DNA from: Poseidonocella sedimentorum | GTDB taxonomy: Bacteria > Pseudomonadota > Alphaproteobacteria > Rhodobacterales > Rhodobacteraceae | Assembly (NCBI RefSeq): GCF_900116005.1 | Contig: NZ_FOYI01000004.1 | Span: 1-64,000 of the forward strand | Length of the DNA stretch: 64,000 nt | Reading direction: 5' to 3' | In this document: positions 8,708 through 15,783 of the stretch, piece by piece | Layout: each line of letters opens with the position of its first letter | How positions within the stretch are numbered: position 1 is the stretch's first letter | The notes under the pieces: generated by a model | What the model was told of the DNA's origin: nothing | The model's input: the letters and a program-made list of their open reading frames with translations, nothing else | Databases searched by the model: none | Program-made: the position numbers and the translations under genes

Positions 8708-9172
8708 CTACCTCCAGAACGCCGGGATTGGCAGCTCAAGGGCCACCAGAAACAAGAGCCACCCGCCAAGTGTCGCCAGAGATGCATAGATCAACACGTT
8801 CAGCGGCCGCGCATCATCATCCGCGAACATCGAGACGGCGACCGCAAGGAACATGGACGGGACAAGGCCCACGACATCCACGAAAGCTGCGAAAATGAGG
8901 ATCCCTGCCGAGACGAAGACCAGACCGCGCCACTGAATTTTGCGCGCCTGTGGCAGCGCCGGTGCCATCACGTCGCTGACAATGATCGCAATCGCCATGG
9001 CACAGATCGCGAACCCGATGACGCGCGGAATGAAGCCCGGACCCATCTGGGTCAGCCGACCCACCGGATACTCCCAAGCCACCGCCAGCATGATGAGCCC
9101 GATGGCAAGGAGCACACCGCCGCTGACGGAGCGCTTTGCGATGGATGGCTGGTCTTGCTCTGTGCCTTGCAT
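8708..9172 (-). CDS. TctB-type small membrane subunit of a tripartite tricarboxylate transporter
   Basis: Start at the ATG at 9172 (MQGTEQDQPSIAKR) with GAGGGG upstream; 154 residues. Four hydrophobic segments are visible, including GGVLLAIGLIMLAVAWEYPV and VLIYASLATLGGWLLFLVAL, and the stretch GRLTQMGPGFIPRVIGFAIC is the TctB hallmark. It ends two bases before the TctA start. It works with TctA and the TctC protein encoded downstream. Confidence 0.92.
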   Translation of the reverse strand: MQGTEQDQPSIAKRSVSGGVLLAIGLIMLAVAWEYPVGRLTQMGPGFIPRVIGFAICAMAIAIIVSDVMAPALPQARKIQWRGLVFVSAGILIFAAFVDVVGLVPSMFLAVAVSMFADDDARPLNVLIYASLATLGGWLLFLVALELPIPAFWR

Positions 9173-9237
9173 TGTTGCCCCTCCCTCCGAGCGTTGATGT
9201 GTCTGGCGTATCGTCGCAGTCTGGCAAGCATGCCCCT

Positions 9238-10272
9238 CTAGGGCGGCGGCATGGCCTTCGGTGCCGCAACGGCGAACTTTTCGGCCATGGCCGCCAAACG
9301 GTTGAGCGTGCCCTGCGCGATTGGAATGCCATACGCTTGCCGTTCCTCGGCAAGGCGAAAGCCGCGCTCGCCGGGCATCAGGATCTGATCGGTGGCAGGC
9401 GCCTTGGGCAGCGCCTTCAGGCTGCTGACCAGCTCCGCGATCTGCGTGGCGAAGACATCGGGGTCGGCAAAGGCCTCGACCCTGATCGCCAACGCCGCCC
9501 CATTCATCGCGCCCTTGCCGCCCGACAACACGCCCGAGATTGCCGGGTTCGACACCAGAACACTGGCGAGAACCTCGATCATCAGTGACAGGCCGGAGCC
9601 CTTTGGGCCACCAAGCGGTGTCAGGGTCGACACCTGCGCCGGATCGGTCGCAGGCGCGCCCGCGGCGTCGATCGCCCATCCTTCGGGGATCGGAATACCG
9701 GCATCCTTGGCGTGCATGATCTTGCCCAGGGCGACGGTGGACGTGGACATATCCAGCAGCAACGGCAGCCCCCGGCCCGGTACCGCGATTGAGAGCGGAT
9801 TGGTCGACAGCCCCGCGACCCGCGATCCGTGATACGCCATCAAGGGCCCCGACGCGGTCATCACGATCCCCACATACCCCCGTTCTGCGGCGCGCAGGGC
9901 GAAATACCCAACCGCGCCCGCATGGGTGATGTTGCGGGCCGAACACCAGCCGATGCCCATACGGCTGGCGATTTCCACCGCCGTGTCCATTGCGACGACC
10001 ATGCCCGATGGGCCCGGCGCGCGCGCGGCCTCGACCGCGGCGACCGCGCCCTCTTGCGATACCACGGATGGAACAGCTTTGGGATCGATCAGACCCTGTT
10101 CGACCATTTCGCCGTAGCGAGGGACGCGCAGGACACCATGGGAATCGGCCCCCCTGGAATTCGCCCAGACCAGGATATCCGCCGTCCGCTCCGCATGGTC
10201 GGGCGCATAGCCCACCGCCAGCAATAGCGCCGCAGCATAGTCTTTGAGATCCTGGGGGCGAAACCGCGTCAT
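9238..10272 (-). CDS. Ldh2/malate dehydrogenase family NAD(P)-dependent oxidoreductase
   Basis: This 344-residue protein belongs to the family of YlbC/ComC-type malate, sulfolactate and ureidoglycolate dehydrogenases, unrelated to the Rossmann LDHs. SRGADSHGVLRVPRY, THAGAVGYFALRAAERGYVG and GLSTNPLSIAVPG are the family's cofactor and active-site segments, with the conserved His in DSHGV. It oxidises a 2-hydroxy acid to a 2-oxo acid or the reverse. It overlaps the upstream hydrolase gene by four bases. The hydroxy acid is unknown. Confidence 0.88.
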   Translation of the reverse strand: MTRFRPQDLKDYAAALLLAVGYAPDHAERTADILVWANSRGADSHGVLRVPRYGEMVEQGLIDPKAVPSVVSQEGAVAAVEAARAPGPSGMVVAMDTAVEIASRMGIGWCSARNITHAGAVGYFALRAAERGYVGIVMTASGPLMAYHGSRVAGLSTNPLSIAVPGRGLPLLLDMSTSTVALGKIMHAKDAGIPIPEGWAIDAAGAPATDPAQVSTLTPLGGPKGSGLSLMIEVLASVLVSNPAISGVLSGGKGAMNGAALAIRVEAFADPDVFATQIAELVSSLKALPKAPATDQILMPGERGFRLAEERQAYGIPIAQGTLNRLAAMAEKFAVAAPKAMPPP

Positions 10273-11156
10273 GCGTCGTCGCTGAGCGGAGTGGGGAAAA
10301 ACTTCTTCAGCCAGGCAGAGATCAGCGCGCGGGTGTGCGGCGCATCTTCGTCAGACAACGGGAAATGCGACACGCCGGTCGGGATCATCAGTTCCGCATT
10401 GGCGCCCGCCTTCTGAAACAGGCTGATGGATTGCTCCATGGGCGTGATCACGTCACCGGCCGTGTGGAACAGCAAGAGTGGGCGTGGAGCGATATCGGCC
10501 ACGACATCCTCGGCTCGGAAATGATACATGCTGATCGCTGTTTCCACCGGAACTTCGAACTGCGCGTGGGGCGACAGGTTCTTGCGCAACTCCTCCGGGA
10601 TCGGGACCACATCAAAGCGCGAGACCCACATGCTTTCGCCCGTCTCGGCACGGTGGCGACGACCTTCTTCGAGGATGCCGGTGAATTTGGCCCAGGCCTC
10701 CGGAGTGGGATGCTGGCCGCGGAACTTCCGCTCGCCGTCCCCCCACCCGCAAAGCGACAGAACGCAGGCCACGCGCAGATCCACGCCGCCGGTAAAGATC
10801 GCCACGGCAGCGCCAAAGCTGTGCCCGGTCACGCCAATGCGGTCGGGGTCGACCTCCTCGCGTTCGGCGATGAAGGTGAGCGCGTTGCGGGTATCGGCCA
10901 CCTGGTCGAAGCAGCGCACCTCGCCGCGCGCGCCCTCACTCTCGCCGCAGCCACGAAAATCGATACGGAAGGCGCAATAGCCCATCTCCTCGATCATCCG
11001 CGCAACCAGTTCGACGTGGGATTTGTCCTTCGTCCCCACGAACCCGTGCAGCACGATGAATGTCGGCAATCGCTGTCCGGGCTTGCGACCCTCCGGCACA
11101 TGCAGAACGCCGGACAGTTTCAAGCCGTCGGACATGAACGTTAGTGGGTGTTCCAT
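10269..11156 (-). CDS. Alpha/beta hydrolase
   Basis: A 295-residue cytosolic hydrolase with the oxyanion region LHGFVGTKDKSH, nucleophile Ser113 in GHSFGA, an acid in HTAGDVITP and the His in GVSHFPL near the C-terminus. The order and spacing are typical of serine esterases and C-C hydrolases. Beside an extradiol dioxygenase it could hydrolyse a ring-cleavage product or an ester, but the extended N-terminal part is closer to acylaminoacyl-peptidase/esterase types than to BphD. It overlaps the next gene by four bases (ATGA). Confidence 0.85.
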   Translation of the reverse strand: MEHPLTFMSDGLKLSGVLHVPEGRKPGQRLPTFIVLHGFVGTKDKSHVELVARMIEEMGYCAFRIDFRGCGESEGARGEVRCFDQVADTRNALTFIAEREEVDPDRIGVTGHSFGAAVAIFTGGVDLRVACVLSLCGWGDGERKFRGQHPTPEAWAKFTGILEEGRRHRAETGESMWVSRFDVVPIPEELRKNLSPHAQFEVPVETAISMYHFRAEDVVADIAPRPLLLFHTAGDVITPMEQSISLFQKAGANAELMIPTGVSHFPLSDEDAPHTRALISAWLKKFFPTPLSDDA

Positions 11157-11194
11157 TGGTATGGCCTCGTCTTCTGTTCGGGTCGGGGTCGCGG

Positions 11195-11752
11195 CTAAGC
11201 GCGATTTCCTGATTTGCAGAATGCATCGAAGGCGGTCAGGTGGCCGCGCAGGAAAGCCTCCGTATCGGCGTGCGTTATCGTGCCCGCCTCCACATCCACT
11301 TTGCTCTTGGCGACCCCGATCTGCACCTCCGGCTTGGCCATGATGACGGTGCCCTGCGAATGCAGCGTCTGACGCAGGCTTTCATGCACACGCGCGCCGC
11401 CCAACAGGCCCGGAGACACGCTCCAGATCGCCACGGGCTTGCGCTCTAGCGGATTGGGGTTCACGCGCGACACCCAGTCGATGGCGTTCTTCAGACCGCC
11501 GGGGATCGACCAGTTGTATTCCGGCGTCACGATCAACAGCGCATCCACCGCCTCCACAGCCGCGATCATCGCCGCGACCGCGTCCGGCATGCCGTCGTCC
11601 AGAATGTCCTGATTGAACAGCGGCAGACTGCCCGGATTGGGCAGGAGCACCGCTTCCACGCCATCCGGCACAAGTCCGGCGGCCGCGCGCGCCGCAGCTC
11701 GCGACAAGGACGCGCGCCGCAAGGAGCCTTCAAGAATACCGATCTTAGTCAA
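11195..11752 (-). CDS. NAD(P)H-dependent FMN reductase family flavoprotein
   Basis: No ATG fits; a TTG at 11752 preceded by AAAGGG gives 185 residues, the usual family length. KIGILEGSLRRASLSRAAAR is the FMN phosphate-binding loop, and TPEYNWSIPGGLKNAIDWVS is the family's second signature. It reduces FMN or a quinone with NAD(P)H in the cytosol. In this operon it may feed reduced flavin to an oxygenase or reduce a quinoid intermediate. The start lies 14 bases after the dioxygenase stop, supporting co-translation. Confidence 0.87.
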   Translation of the reverse strand: MTKIGILEGSLRRASLSRAAARAAAGLVPDGVEAVLLPNPGSLPLFNQDILDDGMPDAVAAMIAAVEAVDALLIVTPEYNWSIPGGLKNAIDWVSRVNPNPLERKPVAIWSVSPGLLGGARVHESLRQTLHSQGTVIMAKPEVQIGVAKSKVDVEAGTITHADTEAFLRGHLTAFDAFCKSGNRA

Positions 11753-11765
11753 TGGTCTGACCCTT

Positions 11766-12680
11766 TCAATTCCGTCCCGCGGCCGGTTCCGCCCACGGGA
11801 AATGATGCTCGCGCCAAGGTAGCGGCGCGGGCTCGCCCCAGACATTCATGACCCGCACATTCTCGGGGCGCTTCAGCGCGGTAATCACATTGGGCTCGTA
11901 GCGGTCATCATCGTTGATCAGCGCCATGTTGCCCGCGCATTCGACCATCGCGCCGCAGGCGTCGATGTAGTAGGCGAAGGTGTTGTCGCCCGGCCGGTGG
12001 CGGCCGGGGCCCCAGATGAAATTCTTGTCGATGGTGTCCAGACGATCCCCGAGATGGCAATAATCCGAGAACTCCGCCACTTCCCAAGAGTAGTGGTGCA
12101 AGCCCGTGTCGCCCCGGACGATGCCGAGGATATGATGAAGCCGGTTCGCGCCCCGCATCCAGCTCAGCCCGTCGTCAACCATGCGCTCCGACAACCGCAT
12201 ACCCAGAATAGTCTCCATCTGAGAGCGGGTTTCGGCGGGGTCCGGCGAGGTGATGTTCACATGATCGATGCGGAGCGGAGCCATTCCCGCTGTCGCGTGA
12301 CGGTTGCCATAAATTTCTGTCGCCACAGGACTGTGCAATTCGAACGTATGACCCTGCGGCGTGACGAAGCTCATACCGGTAACGCAGCAGTCAAGGCTGG
12401 CCTCGGAGGACACGAGCCGACAGCCGGCATCGACCACGCGAGCGGCCGCTTCGGCCACCGCCGCTTCGGATACCGCCTCGAAGCCAAGCGACCGGATCGC
12501 GTTTTCGCCCGACTCGTGCAGCACCAATTCCGCCATGCGCCCGTTGGACGACAACCAGACGCAACCAGCCTCTTCCCTAGTGACCCGCAGACCTAGGACC
12601 TCGCGGGATTCCCGGACCAAGGCATCAACATCCACAACGTTCAACTGGACGTGTCCCATCGAGTTTACGAGGTAGGTCAT
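11766..12680 (-). CDS. Two-module VOC protein, type I extradiol ring-cleavage dioxygenase-like
   Basis: 304 residues from the ATG at 12680, which has GGGGAG upstream. Two VOC (glyoxalase fold) modules follow each other, at about 8-120 and 136-265. The second holds the expected iron ligands His140 (RIDHVNI), His196 (GLHHYSWEV) and Glu247 (AMVECAGN), matching the His-His-Glu triad of type I extradiol dioxygenases such as BphC. It would cleave a catechol-like ring next to its two hydroxyls using O2. With the FAH-type hydrolase and CoA-handling genes it suggests an aromatic or related substrate. The compound is unknown. Confidence 0.85.
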   Translation of the reverse strand: MTYLVNSMGHVQLNVVDVDALVRESREVLGLRVTREEAGCVWLSSNGRMAELVLHESGENAIRSLGFEAVSEAAVAEAAARVVDAGCRLVSSEASLDCCVTGMSFVTPQGHTFELHSPVATEIYGNRHATAGMAPLRIDHVNITSPDPAETRSQMETILGMRLSERMVDDGLSWMRGANRLHHILGIVRGDTGLHHYSWEVAEFSDYCHLGDRLDTIDKNFIWGPGRHRPGDNTFAYYIDACGAMVECAGNMALINDDDRYEPNVITALKRPENVRVMNVWGEPAPLPWREHHFPWAEPAAGRN

Positions 12681-12741
12681 GTCAGCTCTCCCCTTCACTG
12701 CATGTATGGCGTGCTAGCATGAAGTTTCCCCAATCACAAAC

Positions 12742-12753
12742 ATTTTCGAAAAT
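12742..12753. promoter_or_regulatory. Perfect palindrome ATTTTCGAAAAT, candidate operator upstream of the VOC dioxygenase
   Basis: A perfect 12-base palindrome 62 bases upstream of the dioxygenase start. Near-identical copies lie upstream of the FAH gene and of the GntR regulator gene. The repeat pattern suggests a shared operator; binding by the GntR protein is inferred. Confidence 0.5.
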
Positions 12754-12785
12754 CTTATTAAGATTGAAAGTCAGGGGCGTCGGCT

Positions 12786-13661
12786 TCACCTTCCAGCAGC
12801 CGAGTCCCCGCCCTGACATGCCTCCGCCTCCACGGAGTTCGACAGGACGCCGATACCGTCGATCTCCACCTCGACAACATCCCCCGGTGTCAGGAATTCC
12901 TGCGGCGACCGCGTGATGCCGAACCCGGTGCAGGTCCCCGTGACGATGACATCCCCCGGTGCGAGCGGCGCGAAGGTGGAGATATACGAAATCAGGTAAG
13001 GGATATCGAAGATCATCCGCGATGTGTGCGTGCGTTGCTTTTCCACGCCGTTGACCCGCGTCACCAGAGAAACACCGTCTGTCGGGATCGGCAGATCGCC
13101 CGCCTCCACCATCCAGGGGCCAAACCCGCCGGTTCCGGTGAAGTTCTTGCCCGGTGTGAATTGGTGGCTGTGCTTCTGCCAATCCCGCACGCTGCCGTCA
13201 TTGTAGATCGAATAGCCCGCGACATGGGACATCGCGCGCTCGGCCGCAATGTGCCGCCCGCCCGTGCCGATGATCACCGCCAACTCGCCCTCGAAATCCA
13301 GCTTCTGCGATGATCGCGGCTGGATGAGGGGCGCGCCGTGGGCGATTTGCGACGATGGCAGGCGTAGAAATAAAACCGGATAGGCTGGCACCTTGTTCGG
13401 ATCGGTTGAATCGTCCCAATAATTGACGGCCGCCATCACGATCTTGTCGGGATTGGGAATCACCGGAGCCAGTTCGACCGTATCGAAGCCGAATTCGGGC
13501 GCGAGCGCACTGTCAAGAAGCTCCCGCGGTCGTCCCGCGGCGACGAAGGATTTCAAATCCGGATACTGGCCGCCCGAGCGCGCGCCAAGGTCCACGATCC
13601 CCTTGTCCACGACAGCCCCCCACGACGGACGCCCACTTTTCACGAAAGACAGCAGTTTCAT
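12786..13661 (-). CDS. Fumarylacetoacetate hydrolase (FAH) family protein
   Basis: 291 residues from the ATG at 13661. The C-terminal two thirds form the FAH catalytic domain. It starts VIPNPDKIVMAAVNYWDD and carries the metal-ligand pair in LDFEGELAVIIGTGGRHI and the acid in YNDGSVRDWQ; TGTCTGFGITRSPQEFLTPGD is cut from the family's substrate loop. Members hydrolyse or decarboxylate 2,4-dioxo or 2-hydroxy-dienoic acids in meta-cleavage and gentisate pathways. It is the first gene of the leftward operon, facing the divergent GntR gene, and has a TTTTCGAAAA palindrome 16 bases upstream of its start. Confidence 0.88.
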   Translation of the reverse strand: MKLLSFVKSGRPSWGAVVDKGIVDLGARSGGQYPDLKSFVAAGRPRELLDSALAPEFGFDTVELAPVIPNPDKIVMAAVNYWDDSTDPNKVPAYPVLFLRLPSSQIAHGAPLIQPRSSQKLDFEGELAVIIGTGGRHIAAERAMSHVAGYSIYNDGSVRDWQKHSHQFTPGKNFTGTGGFGPWMVEAGDLPIPTDGVSLVTRVNGVEKQRTHTSRMIFDIPYLISYISTFAPLAPGDVIVTGTCTGFGITRSPQEFLTPGDVVEVEIDGIGVLSNSVEAEACQGGDSAAGR

Positions 13662-13676
13662 TCGCAACTCTTTCTT

Positions 13677-13688
13677 TTTTCGAAAATC
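13677..13688. promoter_or_regulatory. TTTTCGAAAATC copy, candidate operator just upstream of the FAH gene
   Basis: TTTTCGAAAA is a perfect 10-base palindrome, followed by TC as in the other copies. It lies 16 bases before the first gene of the operon, where a bound repressor would block transcription. Confidence 0.5.
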
Positions 13689-13756
13689 TGTCTATCCTTG
13701 AATAATCGTGGAAGGAAGCCTTTTTCTCGATTGCGGTGTCATTCTCCGCCCGGATG

Positions 13757-13772
13757 GGATATTCGAAAATCC
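13757..13772. promoter_or_regulatory. GGATATTCGAAAATCC, candidate operator upstream of the GntR gene
   Basis: A 16-base near-palindrome (one mismatched pair) sharing TTCGAAAATC with two other sites. It lies 50-66 bases before the GntR gene start, consistent with autoregulation. Confidence 0.5.
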
Positions 13773-13822
13773 GCAGTGGGGGCGTTCGGGCGCCGTTACC
13801 CCGGGGCCGCAGCGGCCGACCA

Positions 13823-14536
13823 ATGATGGAGCAATGCGTGAATTCAGGCATTTTGAAACCGGCCAGCAGCCCCTCTTCAAAAACCGAGACGTCAGGGTCG
13901 CGCGATGTGTTGACGCGGCTGCGCACCGATATCGTGAGCAGTGTGTTTGAGCCGGAAACCCGTCTGAAATTCGCCGACATGACCAAACGCTACGATGTCG
14001 GCATCGGCACATTGAGAGAAGCGCTCTCGCAGCTGTCTTCCGAGGGGTTCGTGACCGTTGAGGCCGGAAAGGGCTTCAAGGTGTCGCCGGTTTCGGCCGA
14101 GGAACTCATCGAGATCACCGATCACTTCATCACCTTCGAGAAGCGCGCGGTGCGCGAGGCCATCGCCCACGGAGGTGAGGACTGGGAGACCAATATCGTC
14201 GCGGTACATCATCGGCTCAGCCTGATCGAGGGGCTGCCCTGGGAACGGCGCATGGAACGCCATTCCGAATGGGTCGAACGCCACCGTGAGTTCCACGAGG
14301 CCATCATCGCTGCCTGCCCCGGGCGATGGCTGTTTCGGCTGCGCTCCATCATGTTCGACCAACTTGACCGGTACCGTTTCGTGACCAAAAGGGCCCCGGA
14401 GGGACTGGGCGGTCGAAAATTGGAGGAGCATCGCGAAATCATGACCGCAACGCTCGCGCGCGACGCAGATCTCGCCTGCGCATTGATCGAACAACACATC
14501 CGAGACACATCCGAGCGCGCGATAAAACTACTCTGA
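13823..14536 (+). CDS. GntR family transcriptional regulator (FCD/FadR type)
   Basis: The winged-helix reader is RLRTDIVSSVFEPETRLKFA followed by DVGIGTLREALSQLSSEGFV. The C-terminal part, with HREFHEAIIAACPGRWLFRL and its His/Arg/Asp pattern, is the FCD effector domain that binds small organic acids. It is transcribed divergently from the 13-gene catabolic operon and is its most likely regulator. The start is uncertain: ATG at 13823 (237 residues) is used here, with an in-frame GTG at 13838 possible; upstream in-frame sequence looks non-coding. Confidence 0.9.
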   Translation: MMEQCVNSGILKPASSPSSKTETSGSRDVLTRLRTDIVSSVFEPETRLKFADMTKRYDVGIGTLREALSQLSSEGFVTVEAGKGFKVSPVSAEELIEITDHFITFEKRAVREAIAHGGEDWETNIVAVHHRLSLIEGLPWERRMERHSEWVERHREFHEAIIAACPGRWLFRLRSIMFDQLDRYRFVTKRAPEGLGGRKLEEHREIMTATLARDADLACALIEQHIRDTSERAIKLL

Positions 14537-14804
14537 CCGGAAAAATCCGGATTGGTCTGCACGGGCGCAATCAGAAGACGTCCGCTTCAATTGCGCCAGT
14601 CGGTGCAGAGCCGCGATCCCCGAGCGATCAGACGACCTGCGGCAGGCCGCTGAGCAGTGTCCGCGCGCCGAAGACGTCGGTGACAGGGCCGGCAGTGACG
14701 ACAGATTGAGCGGTCGCCATTCGCCAGTGGTCCAAGTGGCAATGGTGAATCGCTCTCGCCGCAATCGTCTCGGTCTGGCTGCGAAACGAGGACGTGTCCT
14801 GACC

Positions 14805-15647
14805 CTAGATGGCCAGATATCCAATTGCGGAAAACACCACGACGATCCCAAGCCACTGCACCCCTGTCACCGCCTCTTTCAAAAACACGGCGGCGAGGAT
14901 GATCGTAAATACTCCAAAGGTCGATGCCGCAACGGATGCAAAATACGGAAACGCAAAACTTCCTGCCAGCATGATCGCCCCGATGGCAATCGCGTCGAGC
15001 ACGCCCATCACGATCAATATCGGAAGCGCCGATCGCGCCGGTATCACGGATTGCCGGAGTATCAGCGCCAGCCCCCCGACGACCGCGACCGCCCCAACGC
15101 GCGCCGTGGCAATCGCCATCATCTCGGTGCCCGCCGCCATCGATTGCTGCCCCAGCGCAAAGGACGTTGCAAACCCAATGGCCGCCAGAATCGACCATAG
15201 CACCGCGGATGTTCTTGACCGTCCCGTGCTGTCGGCATCCTCGGAGGTCACGGCGACGACCCCGCACCCGCCCACGATGATCAACACCGCGGCCCACTGC
15301 CACAGCGACACGCCCTGACCGTTGGTGACGGCCCACCCCACGGACAAGATCGGAAAGCTGGCCACGACCGGAGCGACCAATCGGACGGGGCCGATGGAAA
15401 GCGCCTTGTAGAAAGACAACCCCGTGATCCCGAACACGATGCCGGACAACACCGCCAGCCCCCGCGCCTGCGCGGTTATCCCTGTGGTATCCAACGCGAG
15501 TGCAAGTCCCGCCGACATTATGCAGCCGGTCACAAGAACGGGAAACAGCGAAGGAAACACCCCGACCTGTTGCGAGATGTAGCGCACGAGCGTGTCATGC
15601 ACGCCCCAGCACAGGGCCGCGATCAGGCCGAGCGTCAGCGCGCCCAA
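14805..15647 (-). CDS. EamA/DMT superfamily transporter
   Basis: A 280-residue membrane protein with ten hydrophobic segments arranged as two five-helix repeats, the EamA layout. GIVFGITGLSFYKALSIGPV and AAVFLKEAVTGVQWLGIVVV are typical repeat-end motifs. These proteins usually export amino acids, nucleosides or metabolites across the inner membrane. The only workable start is TTG at 15647, because an in-frame stop lies directly upstream; the ribosome site is weak. It stands alone between the GntR gene and tdm, so no partner identifies its substrate. Confidence 0.87.
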   Translation of the reverse strand: MGALTLGLIAALCWGVHDTLVRYISQQVGVFPSLFPVLVTGCIMSAGLALALDTTGITAQARGLAVLSGIVFGITGLSFYKALSIGPVRLVAPVVASFPILSVGWAVTNGQGVSLWQWAAVLIIVGGCGVVAVTSEDADSTGRSRTSAVLWSILAAIGFATSFALGQQSMAAGTEMMAIATARVGAVAVVGGLALILRQSVIPARSALPILIVMGVLDAIAIGAIMLAGSFAFPYFASVAASTFGVFTIILAAVFLKEAVTGVQWLGIVVVFSAIGYLAI

Positions 15648-15783
15648 GACGTGTCAGCCACTTTCCGGCAAGATTTTTGCATATGGCGGCGCCCCTTTGC
15701 TTGCAGCTTGGCCACTGCACCAGTATTCTTACAGTTAAATAATGTTTCCGCTAGTGCAATTTCACACGGCTCTGGAGGCCACC

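Noticed and set aside
14537-14550. CCGGA/TCCGG hairpin after the GntR gene
   Set aside because: Only five pairs with a four-base A loop and no T-tract; too weak to call a terminator.
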